DNA of 64,000 nt from contig JAKSYS010000155.1 in the NCBI GenBank assembly GCA_022925895.1, forward strand, positions 1 to 64,000, read 5' to 3'. Made by a program: the position numbers and the translations under genes. Source of the DNA: Fragilaria crotonensis. Taxonomy: Eukaryota > Bacillariophyta > Fragilariophyceae > Fragilariales > Fragilariaceae. This document shows positions 1 to 10,730 of this stretch, one piece after another; position 1 is the stretch's first letter, and each line of letters begins with the position of its first letter. The notes below the pieces were generated by a model that searched no databases, was not told where the DNA came from, and saw nothing but the letters and a program-made list of their open reading frames with translations.

Positions 1-2
1 GG

Positions 3-1682
3 GCCAACGAAGGGGCCGTTGCAGGAGATCTTGTCACATTCGTGGATGATTGTCGGATTACTGGCTTTTCAAAGGAACATTGCCATGAGGTCCATCGGCA
101 GGTGGCTAGCAGAATTCAGTTTCTCGGAATGCAGGATGCACCTCGAAAATTTCGGCCACCTTCCCAAGCGATGGCGGGAGCTTGGACGGGGACAATCTTT
201 CGTATCGATGAAAAGGAGATATCCAAGTCTGTCTCGCAGGAGAAATGGGAGAAGGGACGAGCCTTGGTGCTGGGTTTCAACGAACAGTGTAAAAAGGATG
301 GGTCGAGTCGGCCTGCGTTAAATCGGAAGGAACTAGAACGCGCTACTGGGTTTCTCAACCACATGACTATGACATTCGAGGACGCAACTCCTTTCCTTAA
401 GGGGTTTTACCTCACACTGAACTCATGGCGGCCAAATCGCGACAAGGACGATTGGAAAATGTCGGACAAGCGGTGGAAGGAGGAAATTGATGAAGGGGAG
501 GCTGAGTCGGTTGTGGCAAGCGACAACGGACCGGAAACTGTGGTGGCCTCCACACGTTTTCCTTCTGACGTTGCAGCGTTGGCGATGATATTCGAACCGA
601 AAGAGGTCCCAAGAGTCAGCCTTCGAACGAGAAGAGTTGTTACGGTGGTGTATGGCTTTGGTGACGCTTCCGGAACCGGGCTGGGCGCCACGTTTACATG
701 TGGGTCGGGTTTTAATTTCCGCATCGGCGTGTGGGGCGCCGCGGAAAAGGATGAGTCTTCTAACTGGAAGGAGTTCTCTAATGTGGTCGAGGCGTTGGAA
801 GACGAAGCAGAGAGTGGGAACTTGATAGACACAGAAGTGTTCATGTTCACGGATAACGCAACGGTGGAAGCATGTTCGACGAAGGGATCATCGTCCTCAC
901 CGAAGTTGTTGCAGTTGATCATCCGGCTGAGAGCGCTTTTGACCAAGTTTGGGTTCAAGCTTCACATCTTCCATGTAGCGGGGACTCGGATGATAGCTCA
1001 AGGGACGGACGGAGTCTCGAGAGGGTTCTTGGCTCTGGGAGTTATGGCCGGAGAAGCAATGAGCTCGTTCATTCCAATTCACAAAACGGCTCTGGAAAGG
1101 TCGCCAGAGTTCGTGGAATGGACAAAACATTGGGCCGGAGCAAAGGCGTTGGTACTCGAACCAATGGACTGGTTTGCCACGGGCCATGATATTGACGGAT
1201 GGACAATGGGAAGTGATGGGTTTGACCGTCCCGTCCTTCACGAAGGACGTACATACATCTGGGTTCCACCCCCGTTCGCTGCGGATGTGGCCTTGGCGGA
1301 ATTGAGGAAGGCTCGCATCAAGCGCCAGTCGTCGTCTCATTTGTTTGTTTGTCCTCGACTGTGTGGTCCCCTGTGGTTGAAACAGCTGTACAAAGCTGCA
1401 GACATCGTACTCGAGTTCCCGGCAGGGTCGCTCCACTGGTCGAATGAAATGCATGAACCCGTTCTAATAGGCGTACTCTTTCCATTTCTTAGGCACAGCC
1501 CGTGGCAGCTGCGGAATACCCCAAAGATGCACAGCGTGGTCCGGCAACTGCGCAGTCTGCTCCAAGGAGAGAACGTGGACTCATGCAATTTTCTGCGCAA
1601 ATTTTGGGTACAATGTGTCGGGTTTGGGAGTATGCCGGAAGCTGTGGTGCGGAGCGTGTTATACTTCGGCGCCGAGCCCTGA
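3..1682 (+). CDS. Reverse transcriptase / RNase H polyprotein, 3' part
   Basis: The frame is open from the window edge, so the start is missing. The RT catalytic motif C is read as FVDD at bases 39-50. A spacer of about 170 residues follows, then an RNase H-like domain at about bases 640-1020 with YGFGDASGTGLG, FTDNATVEA and the closing HVAGTRMIAQGTDGVSRG. The C-terminal 200 residues are not assigned. It would copy element RNA into DNA. The next ORF overlaps its last 68 bases in another frame. Confidence 0.75.
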   Translation, partial: ANEGAVAGDLVTFVDDCRITGFSKEHCHEVHRQVASRIQFLGMQDAPRKFRPPSQAMAGAWTGTIFRIDEKEISKSVSQEKWEKGRALVLGFNEQCKKDGSSRPALNRKELERATGFLNHMTMTFEDATPFLKGFYLTLNSWRPNRDKDDWKMSDKRWKEEIDEGEAESVVASDNGPETVVASTRFPSDVAALAMIFEPKEVPRVSLRTRRVVTVVYGFGDASGTGLGATFTCGSGFNFRIGVWGAAEKDESSNWKEFSNVVEALEDEAESGNLIDTEVFMFTDNATVEACSTKGSSSSPKLLQLIIRLRALLTKFGFKLHIFHVAGTRMIAQGTDGVSRGFLALGVMAGEAMSSFIPIHKTALERSPEFVEWTKHWAGAKALVLEPMDWFATGHDIDGWTMGSDGFDRPVLHEGRTYIWVPPPFAADVALAELRKARIKRQSSSHLFVCPRLCGPLWLKQLYKAADIVLEFPAGSLHWSNEMHEPVLIGVLFPFLRHSPWQLRNTPKMHSVVRQLRSLLQGENVDSCNFLRKFWVQCVGFGSMPEAVVRSVLYFGAEP

Positions 1683-3042
1683 GTTTGTTATTGCAGGTGA
1701 GGCCCCTGGAAGGCTGGACGAGGATGACGAGGACCGAATGAGGTCGGGTTGGGCCAGCCGGAAGGAAGACACCACACGATTTAGGACTGGTCGGGATGGC
1801 GATGACCTTCTAGTGTCTTTCGAATGTGACGAGTGCGTCTTCGCTAAGCTGTATCGGGCTCGACCTGATGCCAACAGCCCAGATGACAAATTTGCCATGG
1901 GATGCATTCGACGGATCAACCTGGATGCTTTCTGGAGTCGGGCGAGAAGTACAGTGATAGCAAACACAGCACAAGCGCGAAAGATGTTGGAATCATGCAG
2001 ATTGCTTCGCCTCCAGGGTCCGTTTCTGGCGCCAGGCCCGCTGCCATACGATGATCATTGTGGGTACGAGGTTGCCATGCTTATGGTTGTTGCGTCGCGG
2101 GGAAAAGGAAAGTACTCTGGCTCCCACAAACAATGGGACACAATCAGGAAGATCCGATCGACCTACTCAAACCAAGTAAGAGCGGCGGCGATTTCGAACT
2201 TCCAGTCACTCTCCCTGGCAGACAATCAAGGTAGCAGCTACCAGCGACTGGCGCCTGACCCATGTGGGTCGCTTTGGTTTCAAAGGTTCATGGCTGGATG
2301 CAAGAAAAGGATGGGGCAGGATTGGCGCCCAAATCGAGCTATTAGCGTGGAATTGATGGCAGAATTGCTGAGGGCTGCGGAGCTGAAGGCCATGGCCAGC
2401 CCGGATGCAGCGGCTCGCAACAAGTGGGTGATGGCGGGAGGCTATTTTTGCGTTTGCTTTGTGTTGTCCCTCCGAAGTACTGAGGGATTGCTCGCAGACC
2501 TGGAGGGAATGTTGGAACATCATGACGATACTCGCTCGAACATTGTCATCCCACTTCTGGGGAAGTTCAAGGGAGAGGACCACGCGAGTCAACATTTAAT
2601 GCCGTGTGTGCATGTTACAGACTCCGGGATTCAGGTAAAAGGTTGGATGACAAGGGTGTTAGCTGTGCATTTGGCGATGGGGCGGACTACCGGGCCAATG
2701 TTCATCGACGCCCAGGGATTGCAGTCCACCACTGCAGATATGAATACACTATTCCTTGAATGTTTGTCGGAGATACTGGAGACGAAGCCAGGTTTATTTG
2801 GACTGGATGTCTCTACGAATGAAGAGTTGATTGAGAAATACCACGTGTACCGATCATTTCGCAGGGGCTCTGAGTCTCGGGCCGTGGCTATGAAAGTTAG
2901 CGAAGCGGATCGGTACGTGGTTAATCGATGGAGAAGGAAGGAGATCGCAGGAGCCAACCGAGTGAGCCATCGAATAGACCAACACTATGTCGATGTGCCC
3001 TTGGTATCTCTCTCTTTTCTTCGATACACTAAGGCAATGTGA
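1615..3042 (+). CDS. Tyrosine recombinase of the DIRS/Ngaro-like element
   Basis: This 475-residue ORF begins inside the end of the RT/RNase H ORF. The C-terminal part has the layout of a tyrosine recombinase: a conserved Arg region (FRRGSESRA) followed by NRVSHRIDQHYVDV, which would supply the HxxR-like pair and the nucleophilic Tyr. The N-terminal half has CxxC-type cysteine pairs (CDEC) and basic stretches that could bind DNA. In this family the recombinase integrates a circular cDNA, so no target duplication is expected. The recombinase call rests on the C-terminal motifs and on the neighbouring RT. Confidence 0.65.
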   Translation: MSGLGVCRKLWCGACYTSAPSPEFVIAGEAPGRLDEDDEDRMRSGWASRKEDTTRFRTGRDGDDLLVSFECDECVFAKLYRARPDANSPDDKFAMGCIRRINLDAFWSRARSTVIANTAQARKMLESCRLLRLQGPFLAPGPLPYDDHCGYEVAMLMVVASRGKGKYSGSHKQWDTIRKIRSTYSNQVRAAAISNFQSLSLADNQGSSYQRLAPDPCGSLWFQRFMAGCKKRMGQDWRPNRAISVELMAELLRAAELKAMASPDAAARNKWVMAGGYFCVCFVLSLRSTEGLLADLEGMLEHHDDTRSNIVIPLLGKFKGEDHASQHLMPCVHVTDSGIQVKGWMTRVLAVHLAMGRTTGPMFIDAQGLQSTTADMNTLFLECLSEILETKPGLFGLDVSTNEELIEKYHVYRSFRRGSESRAVAMKVSEADRYVVNRWRRKEIAGANRVSHRIDQHYVDVPLVSLSFLRYTKAM

Positions 3043-3144
3043 ACCACAAAAGGACGGCACGTCTTTGTCAAAGGTGAAGTCGCTCACGTTGATCTGTATC
3101 ACACAAATGCCTCAGGCGATGAGGTCTGGATTGTTTCTCGTTGT

Positions 3145-3660
3145 GGGGGTTTTGAATTCAAGGTTGCTGCGCTCGGCTCACGTTGCCCACGCCAGCTACC
3201 TGTAACTTATGGATCCGCGAACCGATCGATTGGGGATTTCGCTATGTTCGTTTGCGATCCTACAAGAAGGTATATCTCTTCCCAGAACTCATTCTATGCG
3301 TTGATGACTTTGTGCCAACACATAGCTTGGGTTCCGGGACTCAAGGAGAACAACCCTTTCGAGTCAAGGAGAAGTTTGCTACGTGAATCCATGCGGGCTC
3401 GCATGACCTTGAGGAAGGTAAATCGGCAGGGCACGGTGCTACTGTGCTACTGTGCTATGGTTCCCCCATTTACACGAGCGGAATCATGTGACCTGCATGT
3501 TTCCGCTCATGAGACTTTTCAATGATCAGAAATGCATGTCGGCTCGGGGGTTTAGCAACCCGAGTTGCGTGCTGTTGTTGTGCTTTACTTAACTATGAAG
3601 TTACGAGACTACCATGTTTGTGTCGCTACTGGATACTGGAAAACTATACAGTGGAATCCT
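3145..3660 (+). repeat. Split direct repeat B1 of the retroelement
   Basis: About 516 bases, repeated almost without change at 4129-4645. By eye the differences are two extra G in the leading G run and one substitution near base 3181. Both copies end in the same GTGGAATCCT. Small ORFs inside it occur identically in both copies and are not taken as genes. Confidence 0.85.
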
Positions 3661-4128
3661 CCTCGTACCTCCAGGTTAAGAGGGATGCCAAAGGATAAAC
3701 TGACAGTATTCGGTAACTATACAAATTTGGTATCTCAAGTCTTCCACCACCGTGACTCACTACATGTTCGAACAAGTTTCCTGGCATAAGATTTTGTCGT
3801 AGGGAATTTGGTCCGGAGGACACACGGTTTGGAACTTGGCAGATTTGGGCCAAGGGTTATGTAACGCGCAGCAACAGGTATAAGATTGTCTAGATTCATC
3901 TGGTCGCCAGTCGATCCAAGAAGTTACCGATTGTTCGGTTACTTGGGTCTACTCGTGACAGGTCTACCTGGTCAGGATTACCTCGGTTAATCCTCACTTG
4001 ATTGGATTTTGACCTTCGCCCTCGGAAAGTACATCCCAGGTTGTTTCGTTATCATTCCTCTCATTTGATTCTGCTTTTTCTGTCCCACCCACCATCCCTT
4101 TCTTTCCCCACTTCATCTCTGCGTCGTG

Positions 4129-4645
4129 GGGGGGTTTTGAATTCAAGGTTGCTGCGCTCGGCTCAAGTTGCCCACGCCAGCTACCTGTAACTTATGGATC
4201 CGCGAACCGATCGATTGGGGATTTCGCTATGTTCGTTTGCGATCCTACAAGAAGGTATATCTCTTCCCAGAACTCATTCTATGCGTTGATGACTTTGTGC
4301 CAACACATAGCTTGGGTTCCGGGACTCAAGGAGAACAACCCTTTCGAGTCAAGGAGAAGTTTGCTACGTGAATCCATGCGGGCTCGCATGACCTTGAGGA
4401 AGGTAAATCGGCAGGGCACGGTGCTACTGTGCTACTGTGCTATGGTTCCCCCATTTACACGAGCGGAATCATGTGACCTGCATGTTTCCGCTCATGAGAC
4501 TTTTCAATGATCAGAAATGCATGTCGGCTCGGGGGTTTAGCAACCCGAGTTGCGTGCTGTTGTTGTGCTTTACTTAACTATGAAGTTACGAGACTACCAT
4601 GTTTGTGTCGCTACTGGATACTGGAAAACTATACAGTGGAATCCT
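4129..4645 (+). repeat. Split direct repeat B2, right end of the retroelement
   Basis: Second copy of the repeat at 3145-3660. Similarity stops sharply after base 4645, which sets the right end of the element. The 468 bases between the copies would correspond to the inner A2 repeat, whose partner A1 should lie left of the window. Confidence 0.8.
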
Positions 4646-4708
4646 ACAATAATATATAATGCTACCGAGTGGAGGTGCGTTGCCGGAACTTCAAGAACAA
4701 GGAACACA
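4644..4708 (+). repeat. 65-bp direct repeat, copy 1
   Basis: This begins at the right edge of the retroelement (CTACAATAATATATAATGCT...) and is repeated exactly, as far as can be read, at 4801-4865. The two copies enclose 92 bases of unrelated sequence. The repeat could be older flanking DNA or a local duplication. It encodes nothing recognisable. Confidence 0.7.
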
Positions 4709-4800
4709 AAGGAATGATGGTCCAACGCACTCCATACGGTATAGGCAAAGTGGTCCTCAAGTCCGGCAAAATCAGATGTTTCCTCGTTGCTTTTACATCT

Positions 4801-4865
4801 CTACAATAATATATAATGCTACCGAGTGGAGGTGCGTTGCCGGAACTTCAAGAACAAGGAACACA
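4801..4865 (+). repeat. 65-bp direct repeat, copy 2
   Basis: Second copy of 4644-4708, ending in GGAACACA. After it the two sequences diverge at once. Confidence 0.7.
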
Positions 4866-5403
4866 CTACTACTGTATTTATGTCATTTTAAGTATTCCGA
4901 AATTATCATACAAGAAGGTTATGTCGGAGCCATGTGGTCCCTCCTAAACGTGCGAAAAAGGGGTTAGTGTTGTACAGTAACAAGCAAGGAAATTCATTTA
5001 TTTCCAACGATCAGTTCAATTTTCTACACCGGAATACTTCATAGTACTGTAGTACCTTAATAACGTTTTTGCCTTGTGATTCGTCCGCTTAGTATCAAAG
5101 TTTCCTTGTCTACGTAGGACCTAACTGGGTTATGGTATTCTTTTCGATTAAGTGATTGAGTCATAATACACAATGACTTTTTTTCAACCGAACATGACAC
5201 CTTTAAAAAACAAGGAGCGTACGCATGCCAGCAAAGTGGTACTGGAGTACATGCTCTCAAAACATTTTCTACCGGTAGTGGCTTCGTCGTGCAACAAATG
5301 CCAAGGAGAGGTGCTTCCTGTGCTTTCCAGGTACTCAACGCTCCACGCTTTATCACAGGGTGGACACAATTTTTCTGCTCCCGATAACCTTTTCTGCTAC
5401 AAC
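4866..5403. other. Intergenic, no gene seen
   Basis: AT-rich sequence with a short GTAC-rich tract near 5042-5055. It probably holds the promoter and 5' leader of the small secreted protein gene that follows. No motif could be assigned. Confidence 0.5.
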
Positions 5404-5692
5404 ATGTTGTTCCGCACTCTAGCACTCTTTGCCATCGTCGCTTCGGTTACGGCGCAAACAGATGCTCCGGTGACCCCGATTCCAACGGAACCACCAACTG
5501 CAGCTCCGACCAAAGCTCCGATAACCAAAGCTCCAAAAAACCAAAGCTCCAAAAACAACCAAAGCTCCAATAACTAAAGCTCCAACCAAACCTCCGAAGA
5601 CCAAGGCGCCGACTCTTACCGGCAACATGCTGAAGAATGCCAAGGACAAAACGACGAGGACTGATATCTTGAAGACTAATATCTTCGATTAA
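5404..5692 (+). CDS. Small secreted Thr/Pro/Lys-rich protein, frame change
   Basis: The ATG at 5404 starts a clear signal peptide (MLFRTLALFAIVASVTAQ), followed by a Pro/Thr/Ala/Lys-rich segment with repeated TKAP units. The first frame stops at 5577. One base shifted at the A6 run 5535-5540, the KAP repeat continues in another frame (KAPITKAPTKPPKTKAP) and ends at a stop at 5690-5692, giving about 96 residues. The preserved repeat on both sides argues for a single one-base insertion, either an assembly error or a recent break. Such short secreted Pro/Thr proteins are common in diatoms and may belong to the cell wall or extracellular matrix, but no function can be assigned. Confidence 0.55.
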
Positions 5693-7329
5693 ATAAGTCT
5701 TGCAAGAATGAGGAACGAAGTTGAGATTGTGGGTTGCGATGTGATAGGAATCAGCAATCTGCGTCGGATGAGACCAACCGTGGTGAGGTCTACTTGGTGC
5801 AAGTTTATTCGTCAACGTTCATAATAAATACTATTACTACTAGCAATATGGGTTATTAAGTGTGAATCTTCATGTGGAGCCGAATCCGGCCGAAGCCAGT
5901 TTTGATCGTAATGATGGTGATAGCGATGAGGCTGAGACGTCGGATCAACTGCCGTCAAAGTGTTCACTCAGCATCGAAGTGCGAATGATTCTCAGTATGG
6001 CATAAATGCTACTACTACTTTTTAGACTCTCCAGTAGACTCTCTAGTAGGGCAGATGCTGTATAGGACTCGTTCACACAAACTCAAATTTACATAGAAGG
6101 AACACACATGCGATGGGTCACAAAAGCAAAATCATGACCAATGACCAATATGACGTAAGACGGTATGACGAATCCGTACATGGGCTGTGGCGGCAATGAC
6201 GGCATAATTTCTCAAAAATTAAAAGTACTCCGCATATGCATACACAGTGGCGAATGCGTAGACTAGACACTCCAACGTTATGTCTTGGCGCCAATTGTGA
6301 GATAATGGATAGTGGATAGTACCGAGTACAAGTGCTACGGAACAATACTTGGACTTCCACTACAACCACTACTTCCAGTTTCCAGTAGAACAAGTGCCAA
6401 TACTGCTCCACTACTAGGGTCTACGGGTCCACAGTCTATTCTCGGCTACTATAAATACAAGTTATGATAGGGAATTCTCTCTCCTCTGTCTTGACTCTTG
6501 AGTAGAGTCTAGAGTAGAGAGTGTCTTGCCACAGTCCACCCGAGGCCTGGGGCCAAGTGGATGATTATACTTGTCATATGCCATAGTGAACCCCATCATT
6601 TTTTTAGAATGTGAAGAGAAATTACTGCTGGTGTCTACTCAAAAATGGTGTCAGTCATCATGGCCAACATGAATCTGCATGTAGTGGCAAATGAAAGCAT
6701 ATGAAACTCATCATCGTGTGTTTATCAATCATTTAGGTGCACATGGTTGAAAGGTTGGTGGGGCCAGAGATATTTTTGTGCATTTTTGAGATGAGCAAGA
6801 AAATGCCATTTACCTTGGTGTTTCAGGGGTTAGAATTTGACCCTGGCCTCAACTTCACATTCCAAGAGCCTGTCTTGTAGAATTACATACAGTTGCTTGG
6901 TGAGGATTGATGTTGACTTGATGATTCACCTCAAGGACCATTGCAGACGCCAATCAAAATGCCTAGAATCAAAATATTTAATCGTGTCAGACGCGACAAG
7001 TACGTTGCAGGTGATGTCAATATAAGATAGTCTACTAGTATGGACAGTCACTAACTTGTCACGTGATAAAACAAACTTCTCCGACGGAGTCAATCCGAAT
7101 GCTCGACGTTCCTCTCAATCCCATGGGGGAATTTTCGCTGACCATCTCGTCGCTGCGTTGAAAGAAAATGCGGACCCTTTTGCTCGAGGCGTTCGGTCGT
7201 CTCCACGCTGACCGTAACGGATGTTGCTATTTTCAATTGATGAGATACAGCTTCTTGGCAGCGCTTGCTATAAATGAACAGGAATAATCCAAGGTCCAGT
7301 CACAAATCAGTAGAGTCATCCTCCAACGC
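5693..7329. other. Non-coding stretch, no gene seen
   Basis: About 1.6 kb without a convincing ORF on either strand. It holds short direct motifs such as CTCTAGTAG/CTCCAGTAG near 6028-6050 and several short AT-rich runs. It may be old mobile-element debris next to the decayed reverse-transcriptase element. Confidence 0.5.
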
Positions 7330-9490
7330 CTGCATATCCGTATACCGTGATTCCAACAGCCCTACGCTATGGACCTCTTTAACTCGGTGGCCTTGGTCTG
7401 CTGTATGATCTGCTGCGTACAGAAATGGGTATTGAGACTTTGAAGTTTCTGCAAAATGCCCTAGACTATTTGCAGCGGGAGGCGGGAGTCAACTTTCATC
7501 TACGGGAGCACCCCAACCGGCGGAGGTATGTTTCTTATCTCACACGCACCGTCATGGATACTATCGGTGCGCCAGTTTCTTGGCAGTAACAAAATTCATC
7601 TATAAATCTCGGACCTTCATCTTAATCCCGTCAGCGGTTTGACGGATGAATACATCATGCATTTGGGACATCTGAAGAGGTGTACACACCTTCGCAACAA
7701 CAGCCTGATCTGGTGAATCTGGTTCGCCTGTGGCTTCTAAGTTGCCACTCTGGCTGACATGAGCAATCCAGATCGCTCGAACTGCATTCTCTTGTGCTAC
7801 CTTGATGCTGGTAGCCGTCCGTTTGACTTCGAGCCCTCGTCGAAGTGGCCTTGACAGGCCCATCCCTCAAAGGCTCAACACCGCCTATGGAAACGATTCA
7901 TTCCACCTTTCTATCTTCACTATACTCCCTATTGGGAAGTGCTCCAGATAAAACTCTTTTCTCCTCCTGGTGTATTCCCAGCGTTGCTGCAGTCTTTTCC
8001 AGATGATATTCATTCTTGTATCACTTCACTTCCATCCCGGGCAGAGGGACGTCTTTAAGACGGGCTTCACCATATTGCCTCCGACCTGCAAGTGTGACAA
8101 GTGTTTTGATCCAAGTCCCGATTGCCTCTTGCCTCTGATGGGGGACTCAGCACAAATTCAGCTACTCACGGCTGGACTCTTAGCACCGGTAAACAGGCTT
8201 TATTCATATGCTCCGGCCTAGTGGACGTCCCATTGACAGCCACTCATCCACTTGGAACGAACTTGGAGGATGTGCATCAGCCTGCTATTTTTGTCCTCCC
8301 TGAAGGTATTCTTGGGACTGAAACATTGGTGTTCTTTTGACTGGTACACAGACAGCAGATCAGCTATCAGCCGAATCCATAAGTACTGCGATAGTCGTTG
8401 CTTCATTCGCATGCCCAGATGCTATTCTCTCTGAGTAGCTACTACTCAAACGTTCCGTTCGACCGATTTGGGTCGAAGCTCATCAAGCAAGATGACTCAA
8501 TCTCCTACAATTGACTTCCACTCTAGCAACCCAATATCGGAGCATGGACAACTTAGGTCATGATCATTGGTGGACCATTGGCAAGACAATGGAAGTACAG
8601 TGTACATCAATGGGTCACTGGTCACAGGAAACGATGACAATAGCATTCGGTTTCATGTCAACGGATAACATTAGTAGCGCACCGAGATACAGAAAACAGA
8701 ACAATGGACTGACACGGCCTGGGACCTTGTCAATTTCCACACCTTTGGAAACCACTTCCATAACCTCCATCCAGCGCTCCGAATACAACACTTCAAGTTC
8801 ATTCATGACGACCTTCCTCTCGGCCTACAACTTTTTGCGAGGCATCTATCAAGGATGACACTTCATAATGCTGCCCGTGTCGTAAGGTGGCCGATGAAAC
8901 TTCCCACCATTTTCTTCATTGAACAGCCAATCCAGTGTTTGCCTCAAGCCTCTCTACCCTTTGTTCTAATGATTCCCATCCTATCCGGTATCTTATTGTT
9001 GAGGGCATTTGTTATGTGATCATGTCAGACTTCCCGTTTGTACCGGCTACCCATCAGTACTCCTCCTCCCACTTCATCCTGGGATTACCTCTGCCTTGTC
9101 ATCGCAACAATGCATTGGACGGAACCCAGCTGTAAAAGGGTTTCTTGCTTGGGAATGGTCGGAATAGGCCACCCTAGACATTTACACCTCCACTCGGGAC
9201 ACACGGACAGGCAATGCTCAAATGAAGCAAATTATCTCAGCTTTATGCCAACATACTCGTCATCTCTAGATTGCTCGGAATGGCTGTCTTCACGCCTCAA
9301 CTTCAAGCATTCTCACATCTCCTTCTGCCGAAGCGATTGAGATCCATTACTACCAATCTAGTCCGAATCTTGTTCTCCGTGTGGGCGATCAACACTTTTG
9401 TCAACGCTCCCTCTCCAAGCTCTTGGAAGGTCCACCGGCAATATGCCGGCGCTGGCTACGAAAAGTCAAATAGCCTGCTGCTGATTTGAC
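7330..9490 (+). mobile_element. Decayed reverse-transcriptase element, 3' part
   Basis: Fossil of a retroelement coding strand. Pieces that read as one type of protein occur in order: an RT-distal segment with LGGLGLL-like and TEMGIETLKFL wording near 7380-7450, an RNase H-like stretch with SDGGLSTNSATHGW and YTDSRSAISRI near 8130-8380, a segment with FHTFGNHFHNLHP near 8720-8780, and a C-terminal part with a WIARNGCLHAS-like core near 9270. It is broken in many places and clearly old. From memory this series resembles RT proteins seen repeatedly in diatom genomes. Whether it belongs to a LINE or another class cannot be decided here. Confidence 0.55.
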
Positions 9491-9919
9491 AGAAGATGGC
9501 ACAACACGTCAGTCATTGACCACATCTTACTTCAGTTCCAGTTGCTTTTCAGTTATGTAGGTAAAAACAGTCCTCGCAGACTCGACCGCCAGGACGGGGT
9601 ACACAGTCTTGGCATACCGGCCGCGACGGGGTGACAACCCGATCACGTTTTTGTGTTTGTTTTTAATAAGATAGTCTCTATGGTTCTGGAGCTCAAAATT
9701 TGCCAGAAATGTGTTGGGGCAGTTGTGGCTTGTACAGTACAGTACTGTAGTACTGTAATGTTATCCTCACACTTCACACTGATACTTCAACATCAGGTAC
9801 AGACAGGTACTGTAGCCGATTAAGTTCCAGTAGCACGTGCAAACAAGTATCCGAGTCTCAGTACGGTTTTTTCTCTCTCCTTTCCCCGCTTTTTTATTTT
9901 TTTATTTTAAGAACACCAA
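9491..9919. other. Intergenic with GTAC-rich tract
   Basis: No gene seen. Bases 9733-9760 form overlapping TACAGTAC/GTACTGTA palindromes of a type that recurs in other intergenic parts of the window. A T-rich run precedes 9910. Confidence 0.5.
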
Positions 9920-10730
9920 TTATTGGGTTAGCACCGTTTTAAAGCTGCTGTGAGGCTCAGCAACATGTATACCCTGATATTTATGTAGTGTAGCTAACTT
10001 ATTATATTGAGCAGAGCGAAACAATGACGTAATCAGGGTCTGACGTTCAATATCTTTGATGTGGGCTTCGCAAGACTTTTGACCCATCCAGCCAAGCCAT
10101 CGGTAACGTGAAGTGGCTCGACGATTGAGCAAACATTGTAAAGAAGCAATAATCACAGTTATGACAATCATGCATTCAGAGAAGGCAGTTGTGGGTTGGC
10201 ATGATGTATTATCTCCACAAGTTCTGGCAAGCAAATAGATGCCAACTCCTCGTCATTTAAATGCAAAACTTGGATTCTCAATGTCCTTTTGCAACTGGTG
10301 AAATCATAGGCTGCCTTGATGCATTCATGTATACGCTGGGCTCCACACGATGGACATCTGAGGCCTCTTTCTTGTTTACGTCCATCGATGCCACCTCAGA
10401 CTAGAAGCAACCTAGGTAGTATCCCAATGTAGCATGACGCCACCCAATGTAATGCTTCAATGTAGCATGACGCCACCCAATGTAATGCTTTGATGCCAGT
10501 GACAGCCAATTCAATGAGTTTGTGCATATGTGCGGGAACATGATCAACAGTGGGACGAGTGAAAGATGTTGGGTCTCAACTTGCCCACCAATGATGGCAA
10601 GCAAGGTCCTGATGTTATTAAATGCCTTGCCGGATGCTCATCAATGGAATTGTGGATATCTCCACTAACAAGTTTGCAAAGCAATTGCAGTATCACAGAG
10701 ATGTGTTGCTTCATTTTTAAGCAAGCCATC
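9920..10730 (-). pseudogene. Unidentified decayed gene with zinc-ribbon-like motif
   Basis: Several minus-strand pieces read like protein but do not form one frame. Around 10210-10390 the minus strand gives RGLRCPSCGAQRIHECIK followed by an acidic/hydrophobic stretch ending LPSLNA and a stop. Another frame at 9920-10234 gives 104 residues ending HVAEPHSSFKTVLTQ. The CPSCG motif suggests a zinc ribbon. A 33-bp tandem duplication sits inside the relic (10425-10490). The family is not recognised. It may be a broken transposon protein, given its surroundings. Confidence 0.25.
10425..10490 (+). repeat. 33-bp tandem repeat, two copies
   Basis: Two adjacent identical copies of a 33-base unit (10425-10457 and 10458-10490), beginning CAATGTAGCATGACGCC. 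They look like a local slippage or unequal-exchange product within the decayed gene. On the minus strand the unit reads ALHWVASCYIE, an 11-residue in-frame duplication. Confidence 0.85.

Larger units (their letters stand above)
1..4645 (+). mobile_element. DIRS/Ngaro-like tyrosine-recombinase retroelement, right part
   Basis: A retroelement that carries reverse transcriptase, RNase H and a tyrosine recombinase instead of an integrase. The order is RT/RNase H ORF, overlapping recombinase ORF, then repeat B1 (3145-3660), a 468-base spacer (3661-4128) and repeat B2 (4129-4645). This is the split direct repeat layout known from Ngaro/PAT-type elements (A1-ORFs-B1-A2-B2). The left end (A1, and gag if present) is outside the window. 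Over the visible part both ORFs look whole, and the two B repeats are almost identical, so the insertion looks young. The family name is inferred from gene order and repeat layout. Confidence 0.8.

Noticed and set aside
407-958. 183-residue minus-strand frame
   Set aside because: Antisense to the RNase H region of the retroelement; no independent feature.
3183-3525. Small ORFs repeated at 4168-4510
   Set aside because: Their duplication is explained by the retroelement's direct repeats; composition is not protein-like.
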